Shown one piece after another: positions 23,319 to 34,925 of a stretch of DNA of 64,000 nucleotides; position 1 is the first letter of the stretch; every line of letters begins with the position of its first letter. Position numbers and translations under genes: made by a program. A model generated the notes under the pieces. That model saw only the letters and a list, made by a program, of their open reading frames with translations, was not told the origin of the DNA and did no database searches. The DNA comes from Clavelina lepadiformis (lineage: Eukaryota; Chordata; Ascidiacea; Aplousobranchia; Clavelinidae), in the NCBI RefSeq assembly GCF_947623445.1, contig NC_135244.1, forward strand, positions 14,446,860 through 14,510,859, in the 5' to 3' direction.

Positions 23319-26300
23319 ATGTTCGGACAAACCATAATTTACAAGGCCGCGTTGGCTCAGAGAAGGTTTCTTCTGCATTCAATAAGGGTAAGTTCAATGC
23401 TATAGAAATAGTGTAATTTAAAAGATTTTTGACACAATATTGCCTGTTGTGTTATTAAGTGGGAAGTGTGGTACTTCTATCAACGTGCACACCGAACTTT
23501 TTTGTTTTTACGTTGATTTATAACAAACAAGAAAACTGATTGCTTATGCCTCAATTTATAATAAAGAAACAAAGAATTAAAGCTTCAATGCACGCCTCTA
23601 CGCCAAAATTTGCCTATTTACATGCACGAGTTCTCATTGCAAATTGCTGATTTTTTCAGGTGGGTATGTGGGAAAGCCAATTACAGCTACATTCATTATC
23701 CAGTCTTTGAAATAACTAAATAAACATGCAGCTTGTCATTATCTTGTAAGTACAGCCAGTTTTAGGAGAAATAATTAATTTTCAGTACCGGGATTATATC
23801 ATAGAAACTGAAGAAGTATTTTTATTTTGTTTGTCACTGTCACTTTGTTTTATTGTAGCTAGATGCAACTTTCATAACAGTCAACTGTTTTTTGACAAGG
23901 AGTTATGTTTTGTCATAATGAATTTTCTATCTACAATCTCATATTAGAATACATAACTTATGATACCTTAAAACAGTGCAGTGCTAAACTAGAATTTTGA
24001 TTCACACCTGTAATGTTCTGCTTTGAGTGACTCAGGCTTTGAGGCTTTTAACAGCATATTTAATACGAAAAAGTGAAAAGACAACACACGTGTATGGCGC
24101 ATAATCTGGAATAGCATATGTAACCGCATGTTAGTACATTGGCAAGCAAGGTGAGGCATTATGGGTAGTGGTCAACCACAACTGGCACTATTTACAGTTA
24201 GCAACAATAACCTTCTTATTACATCTGTTACATCCCCCTTCTTTAGGTAGCACACATTAATCGAAATCAATAACTATCGCATTATAACTGGATAGTAAAC
24301 AGTGACACTGATCGCAGTAGGCAAGCATGAAAAATACTGAATGGAAAACAACGGGATGTAGGAATGGTGACATATACTGGTGTGAAGACTTGATATAATC
24401 ATAATGAAACATGACAGTGGTGAATGAAAATACAAAAAAACAGCACATATAATACTACACGGCAAAGGGCGAGCACGATCAATTGAGATAAGTAACATGC
24501 ATTTATTTACACATTCAGGCAGTGACAAACTCATTGTATCGACAGGGAGGTCTTCGTGAAACTCGTACGTTTGTATCACACACATCGGTAATATCATCAG
24601 CGGAACTGCAAGGCCTTGTTACTTGCGTATTTATGTTATTATTAAATGACCTTGTGTTGTCATTATCTTCATAGTATTCGAATTGAAACTCAGGTTGAGC
24701 TTGTACTGTTTTGTACAATTGTCTGCGATTCCTGCGAATGTCTCCATATTCATTTTGAAGTTGATAGGACCGTGGCTCAGATCTCTGGTTGGTGATAATT
24801 CCTTTTGCTCTTCTTCTGTTACGATTGTAGTATACAACATCTCCCTTTGGCAGCTCTGGTAATGGCTTCGTACCTCGATCATAGTGCTTCTTTTGCATTT
24901 GTTGCCTTGGCTCCAGATTAACCTCAATACGAACATTGTGCGGTTCCAACATTTTAGTTGAAACTGGAGGTTTGCTTCTTAGCCTTCTGCTTATTAGAGT
25001 TCGCGCTGGATGTTGGATTACTCCTTCAACATCAGGATTGAGTTCTGTGTGGTATTCTTTTTCATAATCGGCCATGCCTTTGAATACGTCTGCATGTTCA
25101 TGCGTGATTTGATCAAGGGTCAATGTGGAACTTGTGCAAAGATCAACTCGCTTGATGAGGTCTAGCCTGTCACAGGCTTGTTCACCAAGAATGGGAATGT
25201 GGCAAAGATCTGTGACGTAAAACTGAAAATCAAATGCTTTGCCATGTTTGTTTGTGACCCGCAATGAGGTGGTGCCTATCGGTTTTACGTGGTGGTTACC
25301 AAATGCAGATAAAATAGCTTTAGTTTTCTTCAAAGATGACTGGTTTAGCTTCTTGTAGACTTTATACGGAAGAATGTTGGCATAGGCTCCAGTATCCAAC
25401 TTGAAAGTTACAGAATATACTTTCGATAAGTCATTTTGAACATGAAGATCAGCTCTCATTTTAGTTTGTCTATGATTAGAGACAGAATTAATTGAGCCGA
25501 CGTGAATGACTTCTACTGCATCAGACTGTAATTCTTGTGACTGTGTTTCGATGTCATGAACTTGCTTGGGTTGACTTCTGCATACAGCCGCAAAATGGTT
25601 TCGCTTTCCACAGTTGCGACATATTTTACTGAATGCGGGGCACTATTTGGGCTCATGTTGTGTGCCGCAATACCTGCAGTTCCGTGGAGTGGAACGAGTG
25701 GGAGGGGGTCTCGTATAATGACTTGTGCGCTTGATGCTATTGATCTGGTGAGTGCTGGTATCATTCATTTCCTTAAAATGGGCGTTGCTCGCTTCTGCTG
25801 CATGACAGATGTCTATGGCTTTAGCTAACGTCAAATCAGCATGTTGTATCAGTTTTTCTCTAACCTGCGGATCATGGATGCCAAATACAACTTTATCACG
25901 CAGATGTCTATCTGGATCGGTGTAATCACACCCATCAAGCAATTGTCTTAAATCCATCACCCAGTTGTCAAAAAGTTCACCTGGCTGTTGGTCACGTTGC
26001 CAAAACTTGTATGTGTTGAAAATCGGATTCTTTCTTGGCTCACAGTACTCACGGAATTTCTTTAGTACAGTCTTGTAATCGTCTTGGTTGTCCTCATCAC
26101 CAGAAAACTTAAAACGCTGGAATATCTTCTGTGCCTGCGGACCAGCACAATTCAACAGTATTGCAACTTGTGTTTTTCCAGGTTTTTTGCTAAGTTCAGC
26201 CGCCTCAAAGAATATGGAAAAGCTCATTTCCCAGTCTCGCCACGACTCTGCTACATGTCGGGAGACAAACTGCATGGGATCTGGTGGCCTAAAGCTGAGT

Positions 26301-28828
26301 GCCATCTTTCCGAATTCCACTTCTTACACCATGTAATGTTCTGCTTTGAGTGACTCAGGCTTTGAGGCTTTTAACAGCATATTTAATACGAAAAAGTGAA
26401 AAGACAACACACGTGTATGGCGCATAATCTGGAATAGCATATGTAACCGCATGTTAGTACATTGGCAAGCAAGGTGAGGCATTATGGGTAGTGGTCAACC
26501 ACAACTGGCGCTATTTACAGTTAGCAACAATAACCTTCTTATTACATCTGTTACAACACCAAGTGTTTTTGTGTTTTCGAGTTACGATTAGCATACATAT
26601 CTCATCTCAAAATAAAAACTTATTCTTAGTAACGCAAATATCACTGTGATTTACTTTATTGATGAGTTGTTACTGGAAAAGATTAGAAACATTGAATGTA
26701 AGTGTAATTTACTGCCTATTTTTTGATATCTTGACAGGACTTCAGTGTAAAACGTTTAAAAACTTGAATCGAGGCTATAATGGCTCTACTTCAAAATTTT
26801 ATTGACATACATGCCACAGAAGAAAGAACACGTTATATAACAATTGTGATATATATATAGTGCAGATAATCTAACTGACACAAAAAGCATTGAAACCAGT
26901 AGGGTTATGGCACTTTATTATAACAGTATATTGAAAAGATGAGCCTGATGGTGCTAACTTTAAATGTGTATAACAGTTATCAAACATTAATGGTGTAATG
27001 CATATTACCATTATCATACTATGTAAAAGGTTCAAAACGCTTTTTCAGTAAACATTTCTTGATTGCAAATATTCACATTCACGTTTTTATGGATATTACT
27101 AGTTTCCTTGACTTAATGCCATATTAATTGTTTTTGTTTTGTGAATCATTGGTAGTCACTACAGTCACACTTAAGTGCTGGCTCTTCAATGCTATAAGCT
27201 GCAGCATATATTCTTCATGTTGATCTGTCAAACTTTTATGAAGTTTTGAATTAAAGTAAAAGTGAACAAAAAGAAGGAAAGACTCAAGAAAGTGAGCTGA
27301 TAAAAGGTCAGACTGCTACAGCACTGGGAATGTGATACTTTCCCTCATATTTTCAAGTATATGAATTCAGATATGTGTCCATTTTAGTTAGCTTGCATGG
27401 CTCTAAAGACTATCAAAGTTGTGCTTCGGTAACTTTTCTTTGAGAAAGGTAAACTTTTTTATCGTTAGTCTAATCACAGTAGGCTTTTTGAAAAGTTTCG
27501 TTATCCTGTCCCAGGTGCAAAGCAAACATGTGCAAGGAGGTTGTGATATGTACGTTAGTACATGTGGTATGTACCCTAGCAATATGACTTACATGATTAC
27601 ACGTAATTTAATTTAGTTAATGTTAGAAATGAGATCCCAGCTCAGTGTAGCTATTATATCCATGTGTGTATACATAACTGTTACTTGGAAAATTTAAGCC
27701 AACCACTTGAACTAATAGCTTAATAATTAATAATCTTCATAACAACAAAAACTTGAATCTGAGTTTTTTTAACCAAAGTATGTTTTAAACCTATTGACTT
27801 CTTTACATGATACCAAACTTTTTCCAAAGTTTTACTTACAAGTTGAAGTATTTTCAAATGCTCAAAAAAATGGGCATTTTTCTTGAGAATCGCCTTTTTT
27901 TGTGCATGTCGATCATTGTTGTACACATTTTCATGATTATATCATTATCATTCTTAGTCAGGTCCTTATTTTGTAAATATTAGAGGGCTGCAACTCAAGT
28001 AAAGACAAGAATTGAAAAGCCAGCTGAAATTGGATGGACCACGAAAAGCCGGGAGGAATTTGAACGTGTTTTTCCAGGAGTGGCTGCTAAACAAGCACAT
28101 CATCTTAGAATGGTAAGCTTACTTTTAAGTAAATTTGTATGAATGATTTGATGTTACTGTGAGTTCTAACTGAGGAGTATAAGTTGTGGTTTGAAATGTT
28201 ACTACTTGAGTTATGTAAATATTTTAACTCTGTTTTTAGAAGTAGTTAACAAACTTATTTTCCTAGCTCTCATAAACAAAATATGATTGTAGTAGTTAGT
28301 TAGTATATTTGTAAGACTTATATTGTACTCTGCTCAAGTTAAAATGTATTCTGGTAATGGAGTTCAGCTTTGAAATCCTTATAACAGCATTATTTTTGTG
28401 TAACACAACTAATGCAGTATTTTGTTGTTTGGTGCTATAATTGCTTCATACATGAAAAAATCTTGCTATTTTTTTTGTTTTTTGGACAACTATTTCTGGA
28501 ACTTTTAAGTAGTAAAATCTAGTAGGGTACTCTCTAGTTACATTTCAATTTGTTAATTTTTTTCTAAAAAAACATCACTTGTTCTGGTCTCCTTCAAATA
28601 AACATAATTTTTGCAGACTTTAGAAAAATATGGTTTGGATAACTAAGAATATTGTATAAAAAGTTCACATTTAATGTTTGCTGTTGACAGATCAAGGAAC
28701 ACCATCTGCCAGTTCATCGAAGTGGTGGTCGATCAAATGATGTTGTAAATTCCATGTTTTATGGAGCTACTGCCGTGCTCTTTGCATATTTTATGTACCT
28801 CTACTACGAAATGATAAAAAGTAGTTAA
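23319..28828 (+). CDS. Cytochrome c oxidase subunit 7A-like protein (probable)
   Basis: Exons 23319-23387, 27984-28112 and 28691-28828 join in phase 0 to encode 111 aa. COX7A is a single-helix subunit of complex IV in the inner mitochondrial membrane. The first 23 residues (MFGQTIIYKAALAQRRFLLH..) are basic and free of acidic residues, like a mitochondrial presequence. The C-terminal part has LPVHRSGG, then D, then FYGATAVLFAYFMYLYYEM, a membrane segment. This matches the COX7A layout (PVHLKGG..D..LYR.T followed by a helix), but the LYR core is degenerate. The middle part (about 25-65) is longer than in usual COX7A, so a COX7A-related assembly factor is an alternative. The gene is divergent from ERMP1. 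Intron 1 is 4.6 kb, inflated by an LTR element. Confidence 0.6.
24009..24232 (-). repeat. 3' LTR of the retrotransposon
   Basis: 224 bp, TG...CA ends, near-identical to 26332-26555. It is the downstream LTR when the element is read on the minus strand. Confidence 0.9.
24515..25459 (-). pseudogene. Protease plus integrase C-terminal remnant of the LTR element
   Basis: An open frame of 314 codons. Its first part is a retropepsin with the active-site motif LDTGAYANIL, continuing to a typical pre-RT linker (EKEYHTELNPDVEGVIQHPA). The frame then passes directly into a segment like the region after the integrase core (QQMQKKHYDRG...LPKGDVVYY). RT, RNase H and the integrase core are therefore deleted in frame. 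The frame is shared with gag upstream, with an in-frame TAG between. It cannot mobilise itself. Confidence 0.8.
25643..26320 (-). pseudogene. gag of the LTR element, ending at an in-frame TAG
   Basis: 225 codons with a Ty3/gypsy-type gag: an N-terminal PPDPMQF block, a capsid-like helical region (AILLNCAGPQAQKIFQRF, DNWVMDLRQLLDGC, RDKVVFGI), and the first part of a zinc knuckle. A TAG at 25643-25645 falls inside that knuckle, one codon before its last Cys. The same frame then stays open through a second CCHC knuckle into the protease. Either this is one nonsense mutation or the stop is read through, as in some retroelements. Confidence 0.8.
26332..26555 (-). repeat. 5' LTR of the retrotransposon
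   Basis: 224 bp, paired with 24009-24232. It should carry the element's promoter, since the element reads on the minus strand. Confidence 0.9.
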
Positions 28829-31800
28829 AATATTTTGAGATGAACAATTTTTGTTTCCTATAAACTGGGGTGTTATCAGTGATTCTTGGTCAATACAGTA
28901 GCTTTATATCGTGTGTTCTCTGCAATTTTACGACCTCAGTTTTGCAGCAGTGAAAAATTGAATTGATTGGTGAATGCCACCTGTATGAGTTAAAACATTT
29001 TAAATTAAGTGAATAACAGACGATGAACGGCAAGAGCTTAGAGATGTAAAAGCGCATGAAACCTGTTTCAAGCTGATAATATCCATTCACCGGAAAAGAT
29101 TTTATTTGTAAGTGGACCCTAGATGTCGCCATCTTCTAACTTGGAATCCAAAGTTGTCTTGTATAAATCAAGGCAGACGCAATCAACGCCAGAAGAAGGG
29201 CACAGTCGGTTAATACGTAGCACTACCTGTTTACAACATTGTGGTGAACTAAATACGCAGAATCAAGTACCAAAGGAAAAAATATTCCGTCCGACAGTTC
29301 AACCTTAACCAAACTCTCGTTCGTTATGAGCTGAAATGTATGAACGCCACGTATAACACAATTTGCGCTAAAGAAAGATGCTTCCACTTTAACTTGTCAA
29401 AATATGATTCGACATTATTAATCCATTGCAAAAAAAGGAGAATTTTATGAGTTTTGCAAAAGTGTTTGGTTAAAGTAGCATAAGCCTGTACGCATAACTT
29501 CATAATTTTCTTGTTAACTCCAAATTCAAACTAACCAAGATTTATAGTTTTATAGTTGCAAAGGTTTAAAACAGGCAAGATGGTAATAATAACTTATAAC
29601 TAGGGCCCGCAAAAGTCAATAAAGTCAAAATTTTTTAAGGACCTCGTCTGACCACGAATCAAAGAATAAAGTTGTTTTCAGCACCTAGGGGATTGTTACT
29701 AAGAAGTTTATAGGTCAAAATAAAGTCAAAATTTGTCAAATTATGGCTTTTGACAAAGTTTTTGTGTTTCTTGAGAGTAATTTTTGTAAAAATCCTCGTG
29801 GAAGCATTGTAAATCAGGAACTGCGACACAATTAAACCATATTAACCCATAAAAACAGGAAATAAGTCACAATGCCCACTTGGATCAGCAGTAACTTTTA
29901 TCGCAAATTGTCCATTGTTTATTCATTGTTGCGTATTTAAATAATTCTTATAAACGACTTCCTCTTCATAAACGTGGTCTTTTCGAAGATCAACAGTTTG
30001 GATTTTAGAAATAGCCTACTGACATTCCGTATTAGGCTACAAAAATGCCTAAGCAAGCTAAATCGTCTTCAGCAAAAGTTAGACAGATTTGTCGAGATTT
30101 TTCTGATTAATTGTTTAATCTGCTGTTTATTAGAATTTACCATGCGGAGATAATCGAGGCAAAGTGCCTTTTTCACAAGGACAAAATAACACAAGCTACC
30201 TAAATCTATCGCCAAAAAACACGACGCACTTTTTATAATCCATAAAACACCTTGACTTTTCGACAAAATATTACGTTTGGGTCTGAAATCGACAAAATGT
30301 TATGTTTGGGTAACTGGAGAAAGAACTGTGGCCTCTACAAATAAGCAATTTCGTTAGGTCAAAATATAGTCAAAATTTGATAAAAATAAAGTCAAAAAAA
30401 ATTTTTTTAGGTCAAAATAAAAATGGCCCTACTTATAACTGAGCTGTAAGGTATTATGTTGTAGAAAAGCATGGCCATAAAACCGAGAACAAAGTTAAGT
30501 TTCTAAATTTAAATAAAATAAGAAATATATCACAATAACAAAACGCACACAAAACTATTACTACAAAAAAGTGTTGGGGAAATGTAAATTGCACACTTGT
30601 AAACATTTTAGTAAACTAATACCAATCAACTAGACCTAATAAATGATAAGTAGGTTAGCTTTATTCATGAATAAGTTAACTTATGTAATAACTTTACGTG
30701 CACATATTAATGAATGATCAAAGAAAACTGCCCAAAAAGAGACTCCGTTCCAAGGACTCGCAATGAAGACATATGTTTGATTTTACGTAGTTGAGCATTC
30801 CAGGATTTTTTAATAATCCTAGATGTGGTTGTTAAAATGTTTTAACATACATTGGGCGGCAAAATTCATGACATTCTCATATCTAAATAAAAGCTGACAT
30901 GCTATAGTCGTATGAACTATAGCGGTTGTAGTCGTCGTCGTGTAAGGCGTAAGCAGTTCTTCTGCTACCTGAGCTACATGCTGGGGCAGGAGTCGAACAG
31001 TCATTGGATTATGATATCATCCAAAAACTACCAGACCATGTATTTCGTAGAAAATAGCTTAGAAACTGGAATAAAGCTTTCAATATGTACAGTATATACG
31101 CTGAAACGTTTGCGTCTATTATTGTCACAATATATCCAATGAAAGAACACGTCAATTTACGTAAAGCTATTTTTTGACAAATAGTCACACGCACATGTCT
31201 ATTACCGCTTAGTTTCTTTAGCTACGTAAGCTAAACACCATGTTATTGCTGTATAACGGAATCGCACAAGATAAAAGTTTCAGTTTTGTTTAAATATATA
31301 ACCAACGGCTATTCGTTGACAAAGCACCGAGCTGGTATTTTCACATTCTCACAGCTGATTTAAAGCTTAAGATAATTGCATTGACGTCAGCGTGCATACC
31401 TATATTGGTCATAGCCTACCCATTGCAAAAGTCTGAGACTATTCTAAGTTTATGTTCTTAACAATACTCGAGGCTTTGTTGTGAGAATGTATTGATTGAA
31501 AGGACAACTTAAAATATAGGTTTTCTTAATCTCAAAGTGTAAATTTTCCCCTCAGGTTAACTATAGGCTTATAACCATTGGTTGAATCCAATGACATTGA
31601 CACAAAAATACAATTAAATGTTGAAAATGCTTAAAATAATTTGTCAAAGGATAATGTAGATAGAATATAGAAAGATGAAAAATTCTTAGATAAAATTTAT
31701 GCCGATAAAAAACTTTGCAAAAATGCGTAGTCTATAATATCACATTGCAATTAATGTTTTATTGACTTCTTATCAATTATAGCCGACTTTTTACATCGGT

Positions 31801-32394
31801 GATTTTTTACAGCAGTTGAAACAAAATTTTATAAAGTATAGTTCGGATAAAAAACAGAAAGACATTTTAATTTTGAGAAATATCTACATACACAAACTGA
31901 AATACAAGCCAAATTAAAAAATAACTTATTCCGTAAAATCGTCTTTTAGGCTGCTGCACAACTGACCGGCAATCGGAAATTCCTTATCGCCATGCTTGGG
32001 TCGAATGAGCACCAGTAATACCCAGTATAAAACGGGACCTCATTTATGTAAGCAACCACATCTGCAACAAAGGTTTCTTATTAACCCCTTGATGCGCAAC
32101 CAGTGCTTTTTTATATTTCTTTGCACCAAGCGGCTTATTGTATCCTGGTACTAAAAAGAGCACAGACAAATGCGAGACACGTATCTTCATAAAAGAGCGT
32201 TGCGCAAACCGCGATCTTCAATGAGCTCGCACTTCAGGTTCAGTTTATACTGTTAAAAGGGTTATAAATCGATGTCTTAACAGTTTAAGTTTTCTTCCAG
32301 TACGCAAATAATTTTAATCTTAACATTTTGTAATTTTGCTTTGTAAGAGTGCACTTTGTATATAGGTATATTTGGATATCTATATAAATCTAAG
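28829..32394. other. Intergenic, COX7A-like / CAP gene
   Basis: This holds a hAT-like element (29601-30431). A B-box-like GTTCGACTCC with an A-box-like run is present on the minus strand near 30935-31010, too weak to call. The rest is AT-rich, with no coding segment I can support. Confidence 0.45.
29601..30431. mobile_element. hAT-like TIR element, 831 bp
   Basis: The ends TAGGGCC and GGCCCTA are short inverted repeats, extended by AT-rich GTCAAAATTT-type motifs that recur many times near both ends. The flanks carry an exact 8-bp duplication CTTATAAC (29593-29600 and 30432-30439). No complete transposase is present; a short plus-strand frame (MPKQAKSSSAKVRQICRDFS) at about 30043 could be a remnant. 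Confidence 0.75.
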
Positions 32395-34925
32395 ATGCAA
32401 GGTCAGACAAGGTTTCTCGTTTTAGGTGTATTGTTGCCAGCATTTACTTTTGGTAAAGTAACAAAGCACGAAACAAATGCACAATCTTCAAACTGTAAGT
32501 TTTGATATTTTTGCTAATCGATTGACACTTATAAAATACCAATTTATTACTTTTACAATAGCGTGAATTATAGTAAAAACGGAAAATAATTACTGTAAAC
32601 ACATTTTCTTCAACTTCGCAACATATCTTTTGACAAATCTTGGATTAGCCTGATTTAGGCCAAATTTTTGATAAATTTGAATTGAGTCAAATCAACTTCA
32701 CTTACACGTAAACGTTGCCTAGATTCTATAAACGTTAGCAACTTTGGGCTAGCCCCGTATGCTATTAGTTACAGAATTTTAGTGGACAGAATATTATCCG
32801 AAAAAAGTCTTTCAAAAATGTTTATTTAGTTCGTGTGAAGCGGTTTGCAGGAAGCCTTGAAGCAATCCTTACCTTAACTCAAGATGAAATCGATAAGTTT
32901 GTGGACGATCACAATATGCACCGAAGTTCAGCTACAGCATCAAATATGCTGCGTATGACATGGGACGATGATATCGCTAATTTTGCAAGTTTTTATGCCT
33001 CGTAAGTGTCTTCGGATTAAAACCCCTATAAGCTTTTATTTTCTGTACTATTTGCTGTTAAAGGTTTATTCCTCGTGAATCACATAAAACAACCTTTCTT
33101 TTTTTAGACAATGCAACTTTGCTCATAGCGATAATCGTGACCGAGAACTTGCAACTTCGTTTCCTTCCTTGGGTGAAAACTTGTACATAACTTTAACGTC
33201 TAGTGATGACTGGAGCTCTCTTAGACGTTCATTACCATCAGTTGTAACAGCCTGGCATAATGAGGTATTATTGTGTGCTTGATATTGGGTATGATTGTGA
33301 TTACGTATTGTGCTTCCTCTTAAGGGTATCTTTACAAAATGCATATATATTTTTACAAACAAACATACAAGTGGCCTTTGTACAGTACAATGACCTATAT
33401 ATTAATGGTGAAGTTTTGTTGTGAATTTTTAAAAGATAAACTACTACGACTACGATACTCAAATATGCCAAGAGGAGGAACAATGCGGGCACTATACTCA
33501 AGTCGTTTGGGCTAATTCTTTCAAAGTGGGATGCGGCGCCGCTATTTGCACATCAACGTAACGCCTTTGTAAAGTATCCGTTTCTTTGTCAAGCATAGCG
33601 GGACGCCATCTATAAAAAAATCCCAAAATATTTTATTTTAAATAATTTGCTAACACGAGCTATTATACTTTGATGTTTACAGTCATGAAGAATTTCTATA
33701 TAGCATGTTGGTTTCTTGCAATTATGGACCGCCTGGAAAGTAAGGAAATGAGTTTCATTGCAACTTGATAATTTAATCAATAACTCTAGAAAATGTCTGG
33801 TAATTTGCATCGTAGTTGCATATTTCAATCAGAAAAAAAAACATTTTAACAGTTTTCTGAATCCAACAACCAATCGGGTAGAAAAACCATTTCAGCTTGG
33901 ACCGCCTTGTTCTCTATGTTCCGTTGGGGATGCTTGTATAGACAATTTGTGTTCAAATGTGGATCGTGATGGCGTTAATTTTCCAACATCCTCAACTACA
34001 ATCTTTCCACCGACATCATCAACCACAATTTCTTCACCGACATCATCAACCACAATTTCTCCACCGATATCATCAACCACAATTTCTCCACCGACATCTT
34101 CAACAACAATTTCTTCATCAACATCCTCAACCACAATTTCTCCACCGACATCTTCAACAACAATTTCTTCATCAACATCCTCAACCACAATTTCTCCACC
34201 GACATCTTCCACAACAATTTTTTCATCAACATCTTCAACAACAATTTCTCCACCGACATCTTCCACAACAATTTCTTCATCAACATCCTCAACCACAATT
34301 TCTCCACCAACATCCTCAACCACAATTTCTCCTCCCACATCCATGGTATCATCAACAACGTCCACAGTCGACCATCCCAGTTCAACCACAACTAATCCCG
34401 AGTCCCCGATCACTACTGGCCGTACAACTACTACAAATTCCCCAGCACCTTCGACAACAATAACCAGTAGCACTGAGCCATCAACGCCGACATCGTATCC
34501 AACCACACCAACCGGTACAAAGCTACGTATAGTGCTCACAGTCAGTAAGGAAACTCCATGACATATAATAAACAGCTAAAACATGGTTGATGTTTTTTAA
34601 GGAAACCCATCGTCAACTCCTCCGACGCAATCACCAAATGATATCTATGAGAAATGGAGGGAAGAATACGAAGAGTGGCGGATGTATTACAGGTAAATTC
34701 CCCTCACTAAATAAGACAAAGTGAAAGCTCGTAACCTATATTTTTACCGCAGCGAAATACAGTAAATCACCTTTTCCGGGATATTAAGCGACCAACAATC
34801 AAATCATTTTTTGATATTCTTTGTCGGCATCCTAGTTTATTAAAACAAAAAAAAATTGTATTGACAGGCAATGGAAAGAAGCTTTTGAAGCATGGACTGA
34901 AGGGCAACCTGGCACACGTAACTGA
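32395..34925 (+). CDS. Secreted CAP (SCP/CRISP) domain protein with mucin-like repeat tail
   Basis: Exons 32395-32494, 32830-33001, 33108-33264, 33436-33557, 33683-33739, 33853-34544, 34602-34692, 34868-34925 join in phase to encode about 482 aa. The start gives a signal-peptide-like MQGQTRFLVLGVLLPAFTFG. The CAP domain spans roughly 50-205: DDHNMHRSS, LGENLY, CGHYTQVVWA (CAP signature 1) and CNYGPPGN (signature 2). A Cys cluster follows (PPCSLCSVGDACIDNLC), as in invertebrate CAP proteins. Then comes a Thr/Ser/Pro domain of about 13 near-perfect 9-residue units (consensus SPPTSSTTI), expected to be heavily O-glycosylated. The last two exons encode a charged, Trp-rich tail (YEKWREEYEEWRMYYRQW). 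The product is probably extracellular; its target is unknown. The CAP-mucin layout suggests mucus, tunic or defence, which is inference. Confidence 0.88.
33982..34346 (+). repeat. 27-bp coding minisatellite (mucin repeat)
   Basis: About 13 units of 27 bases (consensus TCTCCACCGACATCATCAAC followed by CACAATT) inside exon 6 of the CAP gene. In the middle, units alternate between SPPTSSTTI and SSSTSSTTI, making a 54-base higher-order unit. The absence of stops in several frames on both strands is a by-product of the repeat. Confidence 0.95.

Larger units (their letters stand above)
24009..26555 (-). mobile_element. Non-autonomous, internally deleted LTR retrotransposon (Ty3/gypsy-like)
   Basis: Two 224-bp LTRs (24009-24232 and 26332-26555) start TGTAA and end TTACA. 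They are flanked by the 5-bp duplication ACACC at 24004-24008 and 26556-26560. Reading on the minus strand, the 5' LTR is followed at once by TGGTGTAAGAAGTGG, a likely primer binding site, and the 3' LTR is preceded by a polypurine tract AAAGAAGGGGGA. In between lie gag, protease and a short integrase-tail segment; reverse transcriptase, RNase H and the integrase core are missing. I noticed one base difference between the LTRs (A at 24187, G in the other), which suggests a young insertion. It sits in the first intron of the COX7A-like gene, opposite to that gene. Confidence 0.92.

Noticed and set aside
23231-23416. Plus-strand open frame with a hydrophobic start overlapping COX7A-like exon 1
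   Set aside because: The frame giving the basic presequence and joining exon 2 in phase is a different one.
30935-31010. tRNA-like sequence on the minus strand (GTTCGACTCC, GTAGCTCAGGTAG)
   Set aside because: The B-box-like motif precedes the A-box-like one and no cloverleaf can be drawn; at best a SINE scrap.
33982-34346. Regular repeats resembling a CRISPR array
   Set aside because: They are direct coding repeats without unique spacers, inside a eukaryotic exon.
33892-34539. Long antisense open frame through the CAP gene's repeat (VVEDVGGEI-type repeats) and a second sense frame (QFLHRHHQP-type)
   Set aside because: A 27-base repeat without stops keeps other frames open automatically. 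Only the frame continuing the CAP domain has splice support and family motifs.
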